Shown: positions 25,918 through 35,109 of the stretch, in pieces
Layout of the letters: every line of letters starts with the position of its first letter
Numbering within the stretch: the first letter of the stretch is position 1
Assembly (NCBI GenBank): GCA_964468125.1
Contig: CAYXVF010000021.1
Span: 1-64,000 of the forward strand
Direction: 5' to 3'
From: CAYXVF01 sp964468125
GTDB lineage: Bacteria; Myxococcota; XYA12-FULL-58-9; CAYXVF01
DNA length: 64,000 nucleotides
Made by a program: the position numbers and the translations under genes
Notes under the pieces: generated by a model
Database searches by the model: none
What the model was told of the DNA's origin: nothing
What the model saw: the letters and a program-made list of their open reading frames with translations, nothing else

Positions 25918-26643
25918 ATGGTCAGCCAAGCCGACTCCCCCACCAACACGCGCGATACGCTCTGGGGCGGCGAGTTGGTATTCTGGCAACCGGCCCGCGG
26001 AACCGGCTACCGCTTCAACCTCGACCCCGTGCTCCTGGCGGGCTTTGTTCGTCCGAGCGGCCATGTGCTCGACCTGGGATCGGGCTGCGGCATCATCGGA
26101 ATTCTCCTGGTCGCTCAGGGCAAGGCGGAATCGGTCACCGGAGTCGAGATCCAGGCGCAGCTCGCCGAGCTCGCGCGTCTGAACGCCACAGAAAACGCCA
26201 TGGGAGAGCGCGTCCACACCCGAAGAGGCGACCTGCGTGAGGCGGAGCTGCCGGCGGTCGACGCGGTGGTCTTCAACCCGCCCTACTTTCGCGTGGGCGA
26301 AGGGCGGTCCGCACCGGACCCCGGCCGCGAGGCGGCTCGGCGCGAACGCCACGGCACCCTAGAGGACTTCGTTCGGCGCGGTTTTTCCGCCCTCGAGTAC
26401 GGCTCCTCCCTCTATTGCATCGTGCGCACGGACCGGGTCGAAGAGCTCGCCACCCATGTCTCTGGTCACGGCGGTGGGCTCGTGCGCGTACGCGCGATCT
26501 GCCCGCGCGAAGGCGCCGAGCCACGCCACCTGCTGGTCGAGGCGGTCAAGGGCGGCGTGAGCTGCTGCCAGCAGGAGCCCCCCCTGGTCGTGCACGATGG
26601 TAAAGGATACGGCCAGGAGGTGAGCGCCCTGTTGCGCCAGTAG
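25918..26643 (+). CDS. SAM methyltransferase, TrmN6-like
   Basis: 241 residues. It opens with RDTLWGGELVFWQPARGTGY and RFNLDPVLLAGFV, characteristic of tRNA1(Val) adenine-37 N6-methyltransferases (YfiC/TrmN6), followed by the SAM loop VLDLGSGCGIIGILLV and the amino-methylase motif NPPYF near residue 121. The product would be N6-methyladenosine in tRNA; a related target is possible. A cysteine pair near the C-terminus (VSCCQQEPP) is not usual for the family. Confidence 0.85.
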   Translation: MVSQADSPTNTRDTLWGGELVFWQPARGTGYRFNLDPVLLAGFVRPSGHVLDLGSGCGIIGILLVAQGKAESVTGVEIQAQLAELARLNATENAMGERVHTRRGDLREAELPAVDAVVFNPPYFRVGEGRSAPDPGREAARRERHGTLEDFVRRGFSALEYGSSLYCIVRTDRVEELATHVSGHGGGLVRVRAICPREGAEPRHLLVEAVKGGVSCCQQEPPLVVHDGKGYGQEVSALLRQ

Positions 26644-26695
26644 CGATCGGCGGCGCGTTGCGGGCCGCGGTGCTTTCGCCTAGCGTCCGTGATCG

Positions 26696-27469
26696 ATGCC
26701 CGAGCTCACCCTCGTTCTTCCGGCGCGCAACGAGTCTAAGCGCCTACCCCATACGCTCACCCGTCTCGCGGCGTATGCCCGGCATCACCCGCGTCCCATT
26801 GAGGTTCTGGTCGTGGACGATCACTCGGACGACGATACGCGTTTCGTCGCGCACCAGCTCGCCTCCCGGCTCGAGCTTCGCGTGGTGGGCAACGAAGGAC
26901 GCGGTCCCGGGGCCGCAATGCGCACGGGCTTGCGGCACATGCGGGCCGACCGCGCTCTCCTGTGCGATGCGGATGGCCCGGTCCCCTTTGACGAAATAGA
27001 AACGCTCTGGCGCGCGATGGATGAAGGCGCAGACCTCGCCGCGGGCTCACGGCTCGTCGGCACGTGCTGGCGCCCCCCACGCCCCCTAAGCCGTCGCGCG
27101 CTCGCCCGAGGGTTTCGCACCCTCGTCACCTGTCTCGTTCCCACGCGCGTGAGGGACACACAGTGCGGCTTCAAGATGGTGAGCCGAGAGCTCGTCGACA
27201 CCGTGCTGCCCCGCTGCTCCATCGATGGCTTCGTTTTCCACGTGGAGCTCCTCCACTGGGCCGAGCGTCTCGGATTCGAGATTCGCGAAGTCGGCGTCCC
27301 CTGGCGCGATGTCCCCGGCAGCTCGATCCATTTCATTCGCGATCCACTGCAGATGACCGCGCAGCTCTTGGCCTTGCGGAAGTCGACCACGCAGCGAACA
27401 AACTCTTCAGCTCATACGTCCAACGAGCGCTCCCCCACTCGAGGAGTGCAAACCAGGAGATGGTCATGA
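26696..27469 (+). CDS. Family 2 glycosyltransferase (dolichyl-phosphate-type)
   Basis: 257 residues with a GT-A fold: LTLVLPARNESKRLPHTLTR, VLVVDDHSDDDTRFV, GRGPGAAMRTGLRHM and the metal-binding CDADGP, followed by RDTQCGFKMVSRELVDTVLP. This arrangement is typical of GT2 enzymes that transfer a sugar from a nucleotide to a polyprenyl phosphate. No membrane helix is evident, and the C-terminus is a polar tail. Its stop codon overlaps the start of the next gene by four bases (ATGA). Confidence 0.88.
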   Translation: MPELTLVLPARNESKRLPHTLTRLAAYARHHPRPIEVLVVDDHSDDDTRFVAHQLASRLELRVVGNEGRGPGAAMRTGLRHMRADRALLCDADGPVPFDEIETLWRAMDEGADLAAGSRLVGTCWRPPRPLSRRALARGFRTLVTCLVPTRVRDTQCGFKMVSRELVDTVLPRCSIDGFVFHVELLHWAERLGFEIREVGVPWRDVPGSSIHFIRDPLQMTAQLLALRKSTTQRTNSSAHTSNERSPTRGVQTRRWS

Positions 27470-27987
27470 CGCCCATTCGCGCCGCGTTCCTCACTCTTTG
27501 CCTGCTTTTCGTCGCCTCGAGCGCTCGCGCTGCAGACGGCGTGGCCTTGGGAGTCGCAGCGGGCGTGGACTACTCCTCCGCCGACCAACTCTTCGAAGAC
27601 GACTCCAATACGAGCTTCGCCTGGGGCTTCTTCGTCGACATTCCGCTCGCAGAAACCTTCATTATTTCGCCGCAGACCACCATCTACGAGCTCGACTTCG
27701 CCGGCGCGTCGGAGCCACAGGCGGTGACCGACGTCGGTTTGAACTTCAAATTCATCGTTCCCCTCGGAAGCTTGAGTCTGGGCGGGGGAATTCTTGCGGG
27801 CGTCACCACCGGTCTCGGCGACTACCGCCTTCACTACGGCGCCCTCGGGCAGCTCAATTTCAACCTGATCTCGAACATCGACGGTTTCGTCATGGCCCAA
27901 TACAAGCGCATCGACGTCGGCGACACTCTGATGAACGAGGATATCAGCAAGCTTCACGCTTTTGCGGGGGCGATGTTCCGATTCTGA
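27466..27987 (+). CDS. Outer-membrane beta-barrel-like protein
   Basis: 173 residues with a signal peptide MTPIRAAFLTLCLLFVASSA ending at RA, then barrel-like strands (VALGVAAGVDYSS, FAWGFFVDIPLAE, VGLNFKFIVPLG, LSLGGGILAGVT, DGFVMAQYKRIDV) and the terminal AFAGAMFRF, whose final Phe is typical of outer-membrane barrels. The ATG at 27466 follows AGGAG by six bases and overlaps the glycosyltransferase stop, fixing the start. Its 3' end overlaps that of the convergent sirtuin gene by 34 bp. Confidence 0.72.
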   Translation: MTPIRAAFLTLCLLFVASSARAADGVALGVAAGVDYSSADQLFEDDSNTSFAWGFFVDIPLAETFIISPQTTIYELDFAGASEPQAVTDVGLNFKFIVPLGSLSLGGGILAGVTTGLGDYRLHYGALGQLNFNLISNIDGFVMAQYKRIDVGDTLMNEDISKLHAFAGAMFRF

Positions 27988-28748
27988 CCCTCATGGGCCA
28001 GCCCTCCGCGCAGCGCGTTCACGAGTTCGGGAAGGATCTCCCCGGAGCGCCCGACGAGCTGAGCGTCGAACAGGTGCGCGTTCGCCGAGGGCTCTAGATT
28101 CACTTCGAGCGCCATCGCCCCCATCTGTTTCGCTGCGCGCACCAGTCCCGCCGCCGGGTAAACCATGCCGCTCGTCCCGATGCTGATGAAAAGCCCACTC
28201 GATTGGATGGCCTGTGGAATCGCGTCGTCGAGATAGAACGGGATTTCACCGAACCAAACGATGTGCGGACGAAGGGGCGCTCCATCGCAGCTGCGGCAGC
28301 GACTCGCGACGAGGTCCACGGGCTCGCTCCAGACGTGCACCTCATGACACTTAGTGCAGCGCACGCGTTGAAGCTCGCCATGCATGTGGAACACGCGTTT
28401 ACACCCCGCCCGTTCCAAGAGATCATCGACATTCTGCGTGATGAGCCACAGGCGCTCACCCAACTCTTCCTCGAGCTCGGCGAGGGCGCGGTGACCAGGG
28501 TTCGGCTCGACCTCGCGCAACTGGGCACGCCGGGCGTTGTAGAACGAGTTGACGAGCTCCGGATTCCGCGCCCAGGCCTCGGGAGTCGCCACATCTTCGA
28601 TGGAATGGGTCTCCCAAAGACCACCGGAGTCGCGAAAGGTCTTGATGCCACTTTCGGCGGACAGACCTGCGCCGGTCAGAATCGCGACGCCGCGTTGTGC
28701 CGCATCGCGAAGCTCGGAGAGGAGAGATGAATCGAGCTCAATAGGCAT
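27954..28748 (-). CDS. NAD-dependent protein deacylase (sirtuin, CobB-like)
   Basis: 264 residues. NAD-binding motifs are GAGLSAESGIKTFRDSGGLW and TQNVDDLLERAG; the catalytic His is in FHMHGEL; the zinc site is RCTKC plus SRCRSC; and GTSGMVYPAAGLV follows. The segment SFYNARRAQL has the Tyr-x-x-Arg pair that in CobB and SIRT5 binds succinyl or malonyl groups, so desuccinylase activity is plausible. I chose the ATG at 28748 (MPIELDSSLL); it overlaps the sugar-transferase end by 11 bp, suggesting co-transcription with the polysaccharide operon. Confidence 0.93.
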   Translation of the reverse strand: MPIELDSSLLSELRDAAQRGVAILTGAGLSAESGIKTFRDSGGLWETHSIEDVATPEAWARNPELVNSFYNARRAQLREVEPNPGHRALAELEEELGERLWLITQNVDDLLERAGCKRVFHMHGELQRVRCTKCHEVHVWSEPVDLVASRCRSCDGAPLRPHIVWFGEIPFYLDDAIPQAIQSSGLFISIGTSGMVYPAAGLVRAAKQMGAMALEVNLEPSANAHLFDAQLVGRSGEILPELVNALRGGLAHEGQNRNIAPAKA

Positions 28749-30186
28749 GCTCGAAGAGTACCACCCGAATGGTGCGCCAGAGAATTTGGATGTCTCGGAA
28801 GAACGACCAGTTCTCGAGGTACTCGATGTCGAGCTGCACCATCTCCTCAAAGCTCAGTCGATTGCGCCCGGAAACCTGCCAGAGACCCGTGATCCCCGGC
28901 GGTGCCTCGAAACGACGTCGGTGCCACTCGCGATAGACCTCCACCTCATAGGGCACGGCTGGACGCGGTCCGATCAGGCTCATCTCGCCGCGCAGCACGT
29001 TCAGAAGCTGCGGGAGCTCGTCGATCGAATACTTACGAATGAACGCGCCGACGGGAAAGATGCGCGGGTCGTTGGTGATCTTGTGTACCTGGACCTCGCC
29101 GCGGTCTTCATGCGCTGCGTTTTCGGTGATCCATTTCTTCGTGTACTCGCGGTGAATCGCGTCGCTGTTGCCAACGTGCATCGAGCGAAACTTGAAAAAC
29201 GGAAAGACCTGCCCTCGGTAACCCACGCGCTGCTGCACGTAAAAGATGGGCCCTTTCGAGCTCAAGCGAATCGCGATCGCTGTGCCGAGCATGAGCGGGG
29301 CGGCAAGCAGCAGAAGTAGAGCGCTCGCAAGAACATCGAAGCCGCGTTTGATGAACCAATTGAAGCCGGTGATGTTGCTTCGGCGCATCCCGATCATTGG
29401 GATCCCGTCGACAACCTCGACCCGGGCACTGTCGAGAAGCAGCTCGTGGACCGCGGGCACCATGTTCCAGGTGACATGGTTCCGCATGCAGATTTCGATC
29501 GTGCTGAGCGTTTCCTCGTCGCTCAGGTGTCGGTCGACGAGGATGAGCATGTGCAGGTCGTGCACTTCACAGAGCGTGTCGAGCTCCTCGAAGGCGCCGA
29601 GACGACGCACGCCCGCCTCATCGAGAAGCTCTCCCTCCTGACGGGTGCCCGGCGTGTCCACCGCGCCGATGAGCTCGTAGTACTCGTCTTCGGTCCGGAG
29701 TGCCTCCGCGAGGCTCACCGCGACGGCATTGGTGCCGAGGATCCCCACAGTTGAGCGGCCCGCGAAGCGCCGAAGAACCCGCCGCCGGAGCGCGCGAAAG
29801 CTCATCCGAGCCGCGACAACCGTCACCAGCACGAGCGGGATCAGGAAGATCATCATCCCGCGCGAATAGCTGAAGCCCCGGTAGAAAAAGGTCGTCGCGA
29901 GGACCGCTGCAAAGGTCACGGCGGTCGCTTTAACCACCGCGGTGATCTCGTGAAAGGCACTCTGGCGAAGTCGGTAGCTCCCGGTCCCGATGTTCACCAT
30001 GAGCCAAACGAGGGCAACGAACGGGAACGCCTCGAGGATCGCTTGCCAGGGCGCCGTGCCCCCTTTTGCGAATTCGATTCCCGCTTCGTAGCGCAAAAAA
30101 ATCGCGAGCCTTAGCGCCAGAAAGAACGCCACCATGTCCATGACAAACAAGGCGAGCTTCTGTCGGTAGTGGCGCTGCTCGAGCAT
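28738..30186 (-). CDS. Polyprenyl-phosphate sugar phosphotransferase (first of two)
   Basis: 482 residues: several N-terminal membrane helices, a central nucleotide-binding-like region (STVGILGTNAVAVSLAEALR), another helix (DVLASALLLLLAAPLMLGTA) and the C-terminal bacterial sugar-transferase domain with FFKFRSMHVGNSDAIHREYT, RKYSIDELPQLLNVLRGEMS, LIGPRPAVPYEVEVY and GITGLWQVSGRNRLSFEEMV. Such enzymes start repeat-unit synthesis by moving a sugar-1-phosphate onto undecaprenyl phosphate. The ATG at 30186 (MLEQRHYRQKLALF) lies just past the end of the dehydrogenase gene. Confidence 0.93.
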   Translation of the reverse strand: MLEQRHYRQKLALFVMDMVAFFLALRLAIFLRYEAGIEFAKGGTAPWQAILEAFPFVALVWLMVNIGTGSYRLRQSAFHEITAVVKATAVTFAAVLATTFFYRGFSYSRGMMIFLIPLVLVTVVAARMSFRALRRRVLRRFAGRSTVGILGTNAVAVSLAEALRTEDEYYELIGAVDTPGTRQEGELLDEAGVRRLGAFEELDTLCEVHDLHMLILVDRHLSDEETLSTIEICMRNHVTWNMVPAVHELLLDSARVEVVDGIPMIGMRRSNITGFNWFIKRGFDVLASALLLLLAAPLMLGTAIAIRLSSKGPIFYVQQRVGYRGQVFPFFKFRSMHVGNSDAIHREYTKKWITENAAHEDRGEVQVHKITNDPRIFPVGAFIRKYSIDELPQLLNVLRGEMSLIGPRPAVPYEVEVYREWHRRRFEAPPGITGLWQVSGRNRLSFEEMVQLDIEYLENWSFFRDIQILWRTIRVVLFEHAY

Positions 30187-30196
30187 CGGCGATCCT

Positions 30197-31198
30197 CTAG
30201 AGGGCGACCGGGCGCCCTCCTTCATTCAAGCTCTGCTCCGCCGCGGCGAGCGCCTCCACCACACGCAGCCCACTGCGGCCATCGGATCTCGGTGCCCGTC
30301 CTTCTTCGATGGAGGCGAGGAACTCGCCGGTTTCGACACTGAGCGGCTCGAAGCTATCGAGCTTGGGCGACAGGATATCGCCGGTTCGATAGCTCAGCTG
30401 AAATTCGCCGAAGGTCTCCGGATCTTTGAAATCGACCCCGCGGTCGAAGATCTTCACCTTCTCATAGGCTTCAGTGTCGTCGTAGACCGCCATCTTCTTC
30501 GAGCCAACGATGGTCGTCCGACGCAGCTTCGACGGCGAGAGCCAACTGACTTCCAGGTGGGCGACTGTGCCGCTCTCAAACTCGACGGAGATGAAGGCGA
30601 CGTCCGGGATCCCCTCCTGAACGAAGGCGCGTCCCATCGCGGCGATGGTGACGGGCCGCTCCTCGAGCCAGTAGAAGAGGATCGAGAAGTCGTGGGGAGC
30701 GAGGTCCCAGACCACGGAAATGTCGCTCTGGTGCAGCCCGAGGTTTACCCGATTGCTCGATACGAAAAAGATTCGACCGAGCTCTCCCGAGTGAATGAGC
30801 TCACCGAGTTTCAGCACGGGCGGGCTGTACTCGAAGGTGTGGCCCACCATGAGCTGCAGCCCAGCTCCTTCCGCCTGCTCCACGAGGGCGCGCGCCTCCT
30901 CGACGGACGCCGCGAGAGGCTTTTCCACAAAGACGTGCTTGCCAGCGGCAAGGGCTCGACTCGCGAGCTCGTGGTGTGTGCCCACCGAGGTGGCGATCAC
31001 GACGCCGTCGACGTCCGAGTCGAGCACCTCATCGAAGCGCTCGGTGTAGCGAAGCGCCGGGAAGCGGGCCCTCACCTTGTCGAGGCGTTCGGCGTCGCGT
31101 TCGCAGACCCAGAGCTCATTGCAGCTCGCTTTGCTCGCGAAGTTGCGGATCAAATTCGGACCCCAGTATCCGGCCCCCACCACCGCGATCTTCGTCAT
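30197..31198 (-). CDS. Gfo/Idh/MocA-family sugar dehydrogenase
   Basis: 333 residues. The Rossmann start is KIAVVGAGYWGPNLIRNFAS; the family's EKP motif appears in HVFVEKPLAASVEEA, and WDLAPHDFSILFYWLEE carries the active-site His/Asp region. With the adjacent DegT aminotransferase it forms the usual pair that oxidises and then aminates a nucleotide sugar, as in WbpB/WbpE-type pathways. The exact sugar is not predictable. It ends 11 bp before the sugar-transferase gene and starts 2 bp after the aminotransferase stop. Confidence 0.93.
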   Translation of the reverse strand: MTKIAVVGAGYWGPNLIRNFASKASCNELWVCERDAERLDKVRARFPALRYTERFDEVLDSDVDGVVIATSVGTHHELASRALAAGKHVFVEKPLAASVEEARALVEQAEGAGLQLMVGHTFEYSPPVLKLGELIHSGELGRIFFVSSNRVNLGLHQSDISVVWDLAPHDFSILFYWLEERPVTIAAMGRAFVQEGIPDVAFISVEFESGTVAHLEVSWLSPSKLRRTTIVGSKKMAVYDDTEAYEKVKIFDRGVDFKDPETFGEFQLSYRTGDILSPKLDSFEPLSVETGEFLASIEEGRAPRSDGRSGLRVVEALAAAEQSLNEGGRPVAL

Positions 31199-31200
31199 CT

Positions 31201-32319
31201 TCAGCTCCCCGCCGCCATGAAGTCGCGAACCGCCGCGCAGACCCGGTCGATCTGCTCCTCAGACAACTCCGGGAACATGGGCAGGCTGATGCATTCGCGC
31301 GCGACTCGCTCGGAGACGGGAAACGCCCCTTCCTCGTAGCCGAGGTGCCGGTAGGCGGGTTGGAGGTGGAGCGGGATCGGGTAATGATTGCCGAAACCGA
31401 TGTTTTGTTCCGCCAACGCTTTGCCGAGACCCTCTCGGTCTTCGACCTGCAGAACGAACAGGTGATAAACGTGGGTGCACTTCGCATGGACGAGCGGGAG
31501 CTTCACGCCTTTTACGTCGCGTAGTCGTTCCCGGTAGCTGTGCGCCACCTTCGTGCGCGCCGCGTTCCAGTCAGCGATGTGGCGCAACTTGACGGTGAGC
31601 GCCATCGCCTGGATCGAGTCCAGCCGGGAATTGACGCCGATCTCCGCGTGCTCGTAGCGTCCAAGACGTCCGTGGTTTGCCACACGACGCACGCGCTCGA
31701 GCCCTTCGCCGGTAGGACCGGTCACCGCCCCCGCATCGCCCATCGCGCCGAGATTCTTGCCCGGGTAGAAGGAGAAGGCGCCAAAATCTCCAATGCCACC
31801 CACTGGCTTATCGTCGTAGGTGGCACCGTGCGATTGAGCGCAGTCCTCGACCACCGACCAGCCCTTTTCTTTAGCGATCTCCATGATCGGCCCCATGTCC
31901 GCAGGCTGACCGTAGAGATGGACCGGGATCACCGACTTGACGTTCGGATCGTCGATAGACCGGAGCGCGTCGACCGAGATGTTATAGGTATCGGGGTCGC
32001 AATCGACCAAGTGCACCTTCGCACCCAAGTGACTGACGGCCTCGGCCGTGGCGATGAACGTGTAGGTAGGCAACACGACCGTGTGCCGGGCATCGACCCC
32101 CGCGCCCATGAGCGCGAGCATCACCGCCTCGGTCCCGTTCGCTACACCGACACAGCCTCCAACGGCGCAGAATTGCGCGAACGCCTCCTCGAACTCGGCG
32201 ACCGCGGGTCCTCCGATGAACGCGGCGCGAGCGATGTGCTCGCGCAACTTCTCGGTCAGCTCCTCGACCAAGGGGGCATGCTGGCGAGGGAGGTCAAAAA
32301 ACGGAATCGGCTCAAACAT
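31201..32319 (-). CDS. DegT/DnrJ/EryC1/StrS sugar aminotransferase
   Basis: 372 residues of a PLP-dependent nucleotide-sugar aminotransferase. The lysine that binds PLP is in FGAFSFYPGKNLGAMGDAGA; the Asp/Gln pair is in VVEDCAQSHGA; GTEAVMLALMGAG and PTYTFIATAEAV are also family text. It aminates a keto-sugar nucleotide, probably the product of the neighbouring dehydrogenase. I use ATG 32319 (MFEPIPFFDLPRQH), which has GGAG at about -12; the longer frame adds 11 unlikely residues. Confidence 0.94.
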   Translation of the reverse strand: MFEPIPFFDLPRQHAPLVEELTEKLREHIARAAFIGGPAVAEFEEAFAQFCAVGGCVGVANGTEAVMLALMGAGVDARHTVVLPTYTFIATAEAVSHLGAKVHLVDCDPDTYNISVDALRSIDDPNVKSVIPVHLYGQPADMGPIMEIAKEKGWSVVEDCAQSHGATYDDKPVGGIGDFGAFSFYPGKNLGAMGDAGAVTGPTGEGLERVRRVANHGRLGRYEHAEIGVNSRLDSIQAMALTVKLRHIADWNAARTKVAHSYRERLRDVKGVKLPLVHAKCTHVYHLFVLQVEDREGLGKALAEQNIGFGNHYPIPLHLQPAYRHLGYEEGAFPVSERVARECISLPMFPELSEEQIDRVCAAVRDFMAAGS

Positions 32320-32416
32320 CCTCAGTGGCTCCAGTTCGCGCGGCTTCGGCACGTCCCGTGCGCGCGAGCGCGGTCTAGCAGATGGGTACTAGGGCCTCAA
32401 TGCCCGTTTTCTGGAC

Positions 32417-33823
32417 TCAGTAGCCGTTCGGCGAAAGGAAACCGCCGAAGACGGTGCGAATCAGAATCTTGAGATCGAGCATGAACGACCAGTTCTCGAT
32501 GTAGTACAGGTCTAGCTCGATACGCTTCGCGATGCTCGTGTTCCCACGCATACCATTCACCTGAGCCCAACCGGTCATGCCCGCCTTGATCTTGTGGCGC
32601 AGCGCATAGCGGGGGATCTCCTTGGTGAATTCTTCGATGAAGGCCGGCCGCTCCGGGCGCGGTCCCACCAGGCTCATGTCCCCTTTCAGGACGTTCCACA
32701 GCTGCGGCAGCTCATCGAGGGAGAGGCGTCGCAGCCAGGCGCCCAAGGGCGTGCAGCGATGGTCACCGGGGGTAGTCCAGCCCGGTCCGTTCGCTTCGGC
32801 GTCCGGACGCATCGTCCGAAATTTGTACATGTAGAACACGTGACCATCGAGACCGACGCGTTCCTGCCGGTAGAATATCGGTCCCGTGCTGGTCAGGCGT
32901 ACCAGCGCGGCGACCACGAGCATCACCGGAGTCATGAACAACAGCCCCAGGACCGCGAAGAAGAGGTCAAAGGCGCGCTTCAGGACCGAGCTCCAACCCT
33001 CGAGCGGTGAGGCCTGCAGGTTGATGATCGGCATGCCCGCGAACTCTTCGACGCCGCCACAGAGGGTCATGAACTGATAGAAGTCGGGCACTACGCGGAC
33101 GTCGACCGTCTCCTGCGATAATGTCGGCATGATCTTCTTGAGCGCCGCGAGACGATCGATGGGCAGGGCCACGATCACCTGGTCGATATCTCGGTCCCGT
33201 ACGATCTGCCGGAGCGAGCCCACCGTATCGACGATGGGCACTCCACGGAGCGTTTCACCGACCCGTTCCGAATCCTCTTCCGGCGCGACGAGAGCCACCG
33301 CGCGCATGCCGAGCGAGGACTGGCCGATCATAGTGATGAGCACGCGTTCGGCGAGGTCCCCTACACCCACGATCACCACGTGACGGAGATTGTAGCCGCG
33401 GCTGCGCAAATAGCGCAGGCCCAGGCGCGAACCGATGCGCGCGGAGGCCACCATGAGAACGGTGAAGACCATCCAGAGGAGGAGCACGCCACGGGAAAAG
33501 CGCCCATCGACCACGAAGTAGGTGACCGTGATCCCCACGAGAAAGGTGACGAGCCCGACCCGGGCCGAATCGAAAAGCTCGGAGAAGATGCTGCGGGTGC
33601 GGTGACTCTTGTAGAGGCCGCTCGCCCAGCCCACCAGCGGCCAGGCCAACACCAGAAGCCCGCCGACGCGCAAGGCCTGAGCCGTCTGAGACACCTCGCC
33701 GAAGGGCCACAGCTCAGGGAACGAGAAGCGGATGAGGAACGCGCAGAAGAAAGCGAGGGCGACCAAGACAACGTCCTGGAGCACCTGAATCGACTGAAAG
33801 AATCTATGGTGGCGTTTTAGCAT
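32417..33823 (-). CDS. Undecaprenyl-phosphate glucose phosphotransferase (second of two)
   Basis: 468 residues, WcaJ-like: about five helices at the N-terminus, a CoA-binding-like central domain (YNLRHVVIVGVGDLAERVLI), DLFFAVLGLLFMTPVMLVVA, then the catalytic domain with YMYKFRTMRPDAEANGPGWT, LRRLSLDELPQLWNVLKGDM, SLVGPRPERPAFIEEF and AGMTGWAQVNGMRGNTSIAK. DFYQFMTLCGGVEEFAGMPI is typical of the glucose-1-phosphate transferase branch. The start is ATG 33823 (MLKRHHRFFQ). It stands 97 bp upstream of the aminotransferase gene, so it may have its own transcript. Confidence 0.94.
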   Translation of the reverse strand: MLKRHHRFFQSIQVLQDVVLVALAFFCAFLIRFSFPELWPFGEVSQTAQALRVGGLLVLAWPLVGWASGLYKSHRTRSIFSELFDSARVGLVTFLVGITVTYFVVDGRFSRGVLLLWMVFTVLMVASARIGSRLGLRYLRSRGYNLRHVVIVGVGDLAERVLITMIGQSSLGMRAVALVAPEEDSERVGETLRGVPIVDTVGSLRQIVRDRDIDQVIVALPIDRLAALKKIMPTLSQETVDVRVVPDFYQFMTLCGGVEEFAGMPIINLQASPLEGWSSVLKRAFDLFFAVLGLLFMTPVMLVVAALVRLTSTGPIFYRQERVGLDGHVFYMYKFRTMRPDAEANGPGWTTPGDHRCTPLGAWLRRLSLDELPQLWNVLKGDMSLVGPRPERPAFIEEFTKEIPRYALRHKIKAGMTGWAQVNGMRGNTSIAKRIELDLYYIENWSFMLDLKILIRTVFGGFLSPNGY

Positions 33824-33984
33824 AGCGGTTTTTTCAACGAGTCCCGGCGCTGCAAAATTCACGCCAGCCACCGCATCGCTCCGTTCGTGCGCCTAAGTAT
33901 CGGTAACCAAACGGAAAGGTTGTCCCGTTGGGGGCGCCCGGGGCGCGCTGAGGGATCCCCGAGCAAGAGAGTCGGACATTTTTG

Positions 33985-35109
33985 TCAGGGTTGCCGCAGC
34001 GCGTTGCGGGGCGTCTCCCGGTACTCGCTCAAGTCTTTGATATGGCTGGTGATTTCATCAACGAAGCGCTGCGTTGAGAAGACCCGGGCGTGTCTACGAA
34101 CGTCATCAGGTCGAAAGGCGCCGGCGGCCTGCTCTCGTTCGAGGCGGTCCACGGCCCGGGCCAGTGCCTCGACACTGGGTGCGTCGAAGAATGTGCCTGT
34201 TTCCCCCTCGCGGACTGTCTCTGTCACCCCGCCCTCGCCCAGGGCCACCACCGGGCAGCCCGCGGCCATCGCCTCGACCGGGGCGATGCCGAAGTCTTCG
34301 ACGCCACCGTGGATCAGCAGGCGGGAGCGGCCGTAAAGCTCTGCGAGCTCACCGTCGCTCACGCTCGGAAGAAAACGAACGCTCGGGCCCGCCATGCGCT
34401 CGAGCGTCTGACGCTCGGGTCCGTCCCCCACCACGGTCAGCTCGACGCCCCTCGAGGTTGCGAGCTGCACGGCGAGCTCGGTCCGTTTGTAGGGGACCAG
34501 CGCGTTGACGACGAGCCAGCCGCTGCGGGGGCCCGGGTACGCGCGAAAGCGATCGATGTCGACCGGCGGATGCACGACCGACGCCTCTCTCCCCCAAAAG
34601 CGCCGAATGCGCTCGGCGACGTACGCCGAGTTCGCAATGATCCGCGTCGGTCGCGAAGCACTCTCAACGTCCCAGCGGCGAAGCGGCGAAACGAGTGCGC
34701 GCGCCATCGGCGTTGCCGGGCGCAGAGGCTGCGGCAGGTAGCTCGGCAGTTGGTCCCAGAGATAACGCATCGGGGTGTGCACATAGCTCAGGTGAGGAGC
34801 AGCGCTGCGCACCCCTTTTGCCACACAGTGGCTAGTCGACAGGACGAGGTCGTAGCGGCGGAGATCGATGGACTCGATCGCGCGTGGAAAGAGCGGCAAG
34901 TACTTCCTGAAACGCTCGGGCGCTCCCGGGAGCCCTTGTATGAAGCTCGTAGAGATCCTGCGCTCGCGCAGCTCCGGGTGCACGCGGGAGCGGTCAAAGA
35001 CCAACGTGTAGATCGATGCGGCCGGAAAGAGCCGCGCGAGCTCGAGCAGCACCTTCTCCCCGCCACGATGCGCGACGAGCCAGTCGTGCACGAGGGCGAC
35101 TCGATTCAT
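33985..35109 (-). CDS. Family 4 glycosyltransferase
   Basis: 374 residues with GT-B fold. The N-terminal domain has VALVHDWLVAHRGGEKVLLE and LSYVHTPMRYLWDQLPSYL; the nucleotide-sugar-binding C-terminal domain has VVNALVPYKRTELAVQLA, LTVVGDGPE and the GT4 E-x7-E region GGVEDFGIAPVEAMAAGCPV. It probably adds a mannose-, glucose- or rhamnose-type sugar to the growing repeat unit. The start overlaps the end of the membrane-protein gene (ATGA at 35106-35109). It ends 162 bp upstream of the start of the second sugar phosphotransferase. Confidence 0.92.
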   Translation of the reverse strand: MNRVALVHDWLVAHRGGEKVLLELARLFPAASIYTLVFDRSRVHPELRERRISTSFIQGLPGAPERFRKYLPLFPRAIESIDLRRYDLVLSTSHCVAKGVRSAAPHLSYVHTPMRYLWDQLPSYLPQPLRPATPMARALVSPLRRWDVESASRPTRIIANSAYVAERIRRFWGREASVVHPPVDIDRFRAYPGPRSGWLVVNALVPYKRTELAVQLATSRGVELTVVGDGPERQTLERMAGPSVRFLPSVSDGELAELYGRSRLLIHGGVEDFGIAPVEAMAAGCPVVALGEGGVTETVREGETGTFFDAPSVEALARAVDRLEREQAAGAFRPDDVRRHARVFSTQRFVDEITSHIKDLSEYRETPRNALRQP

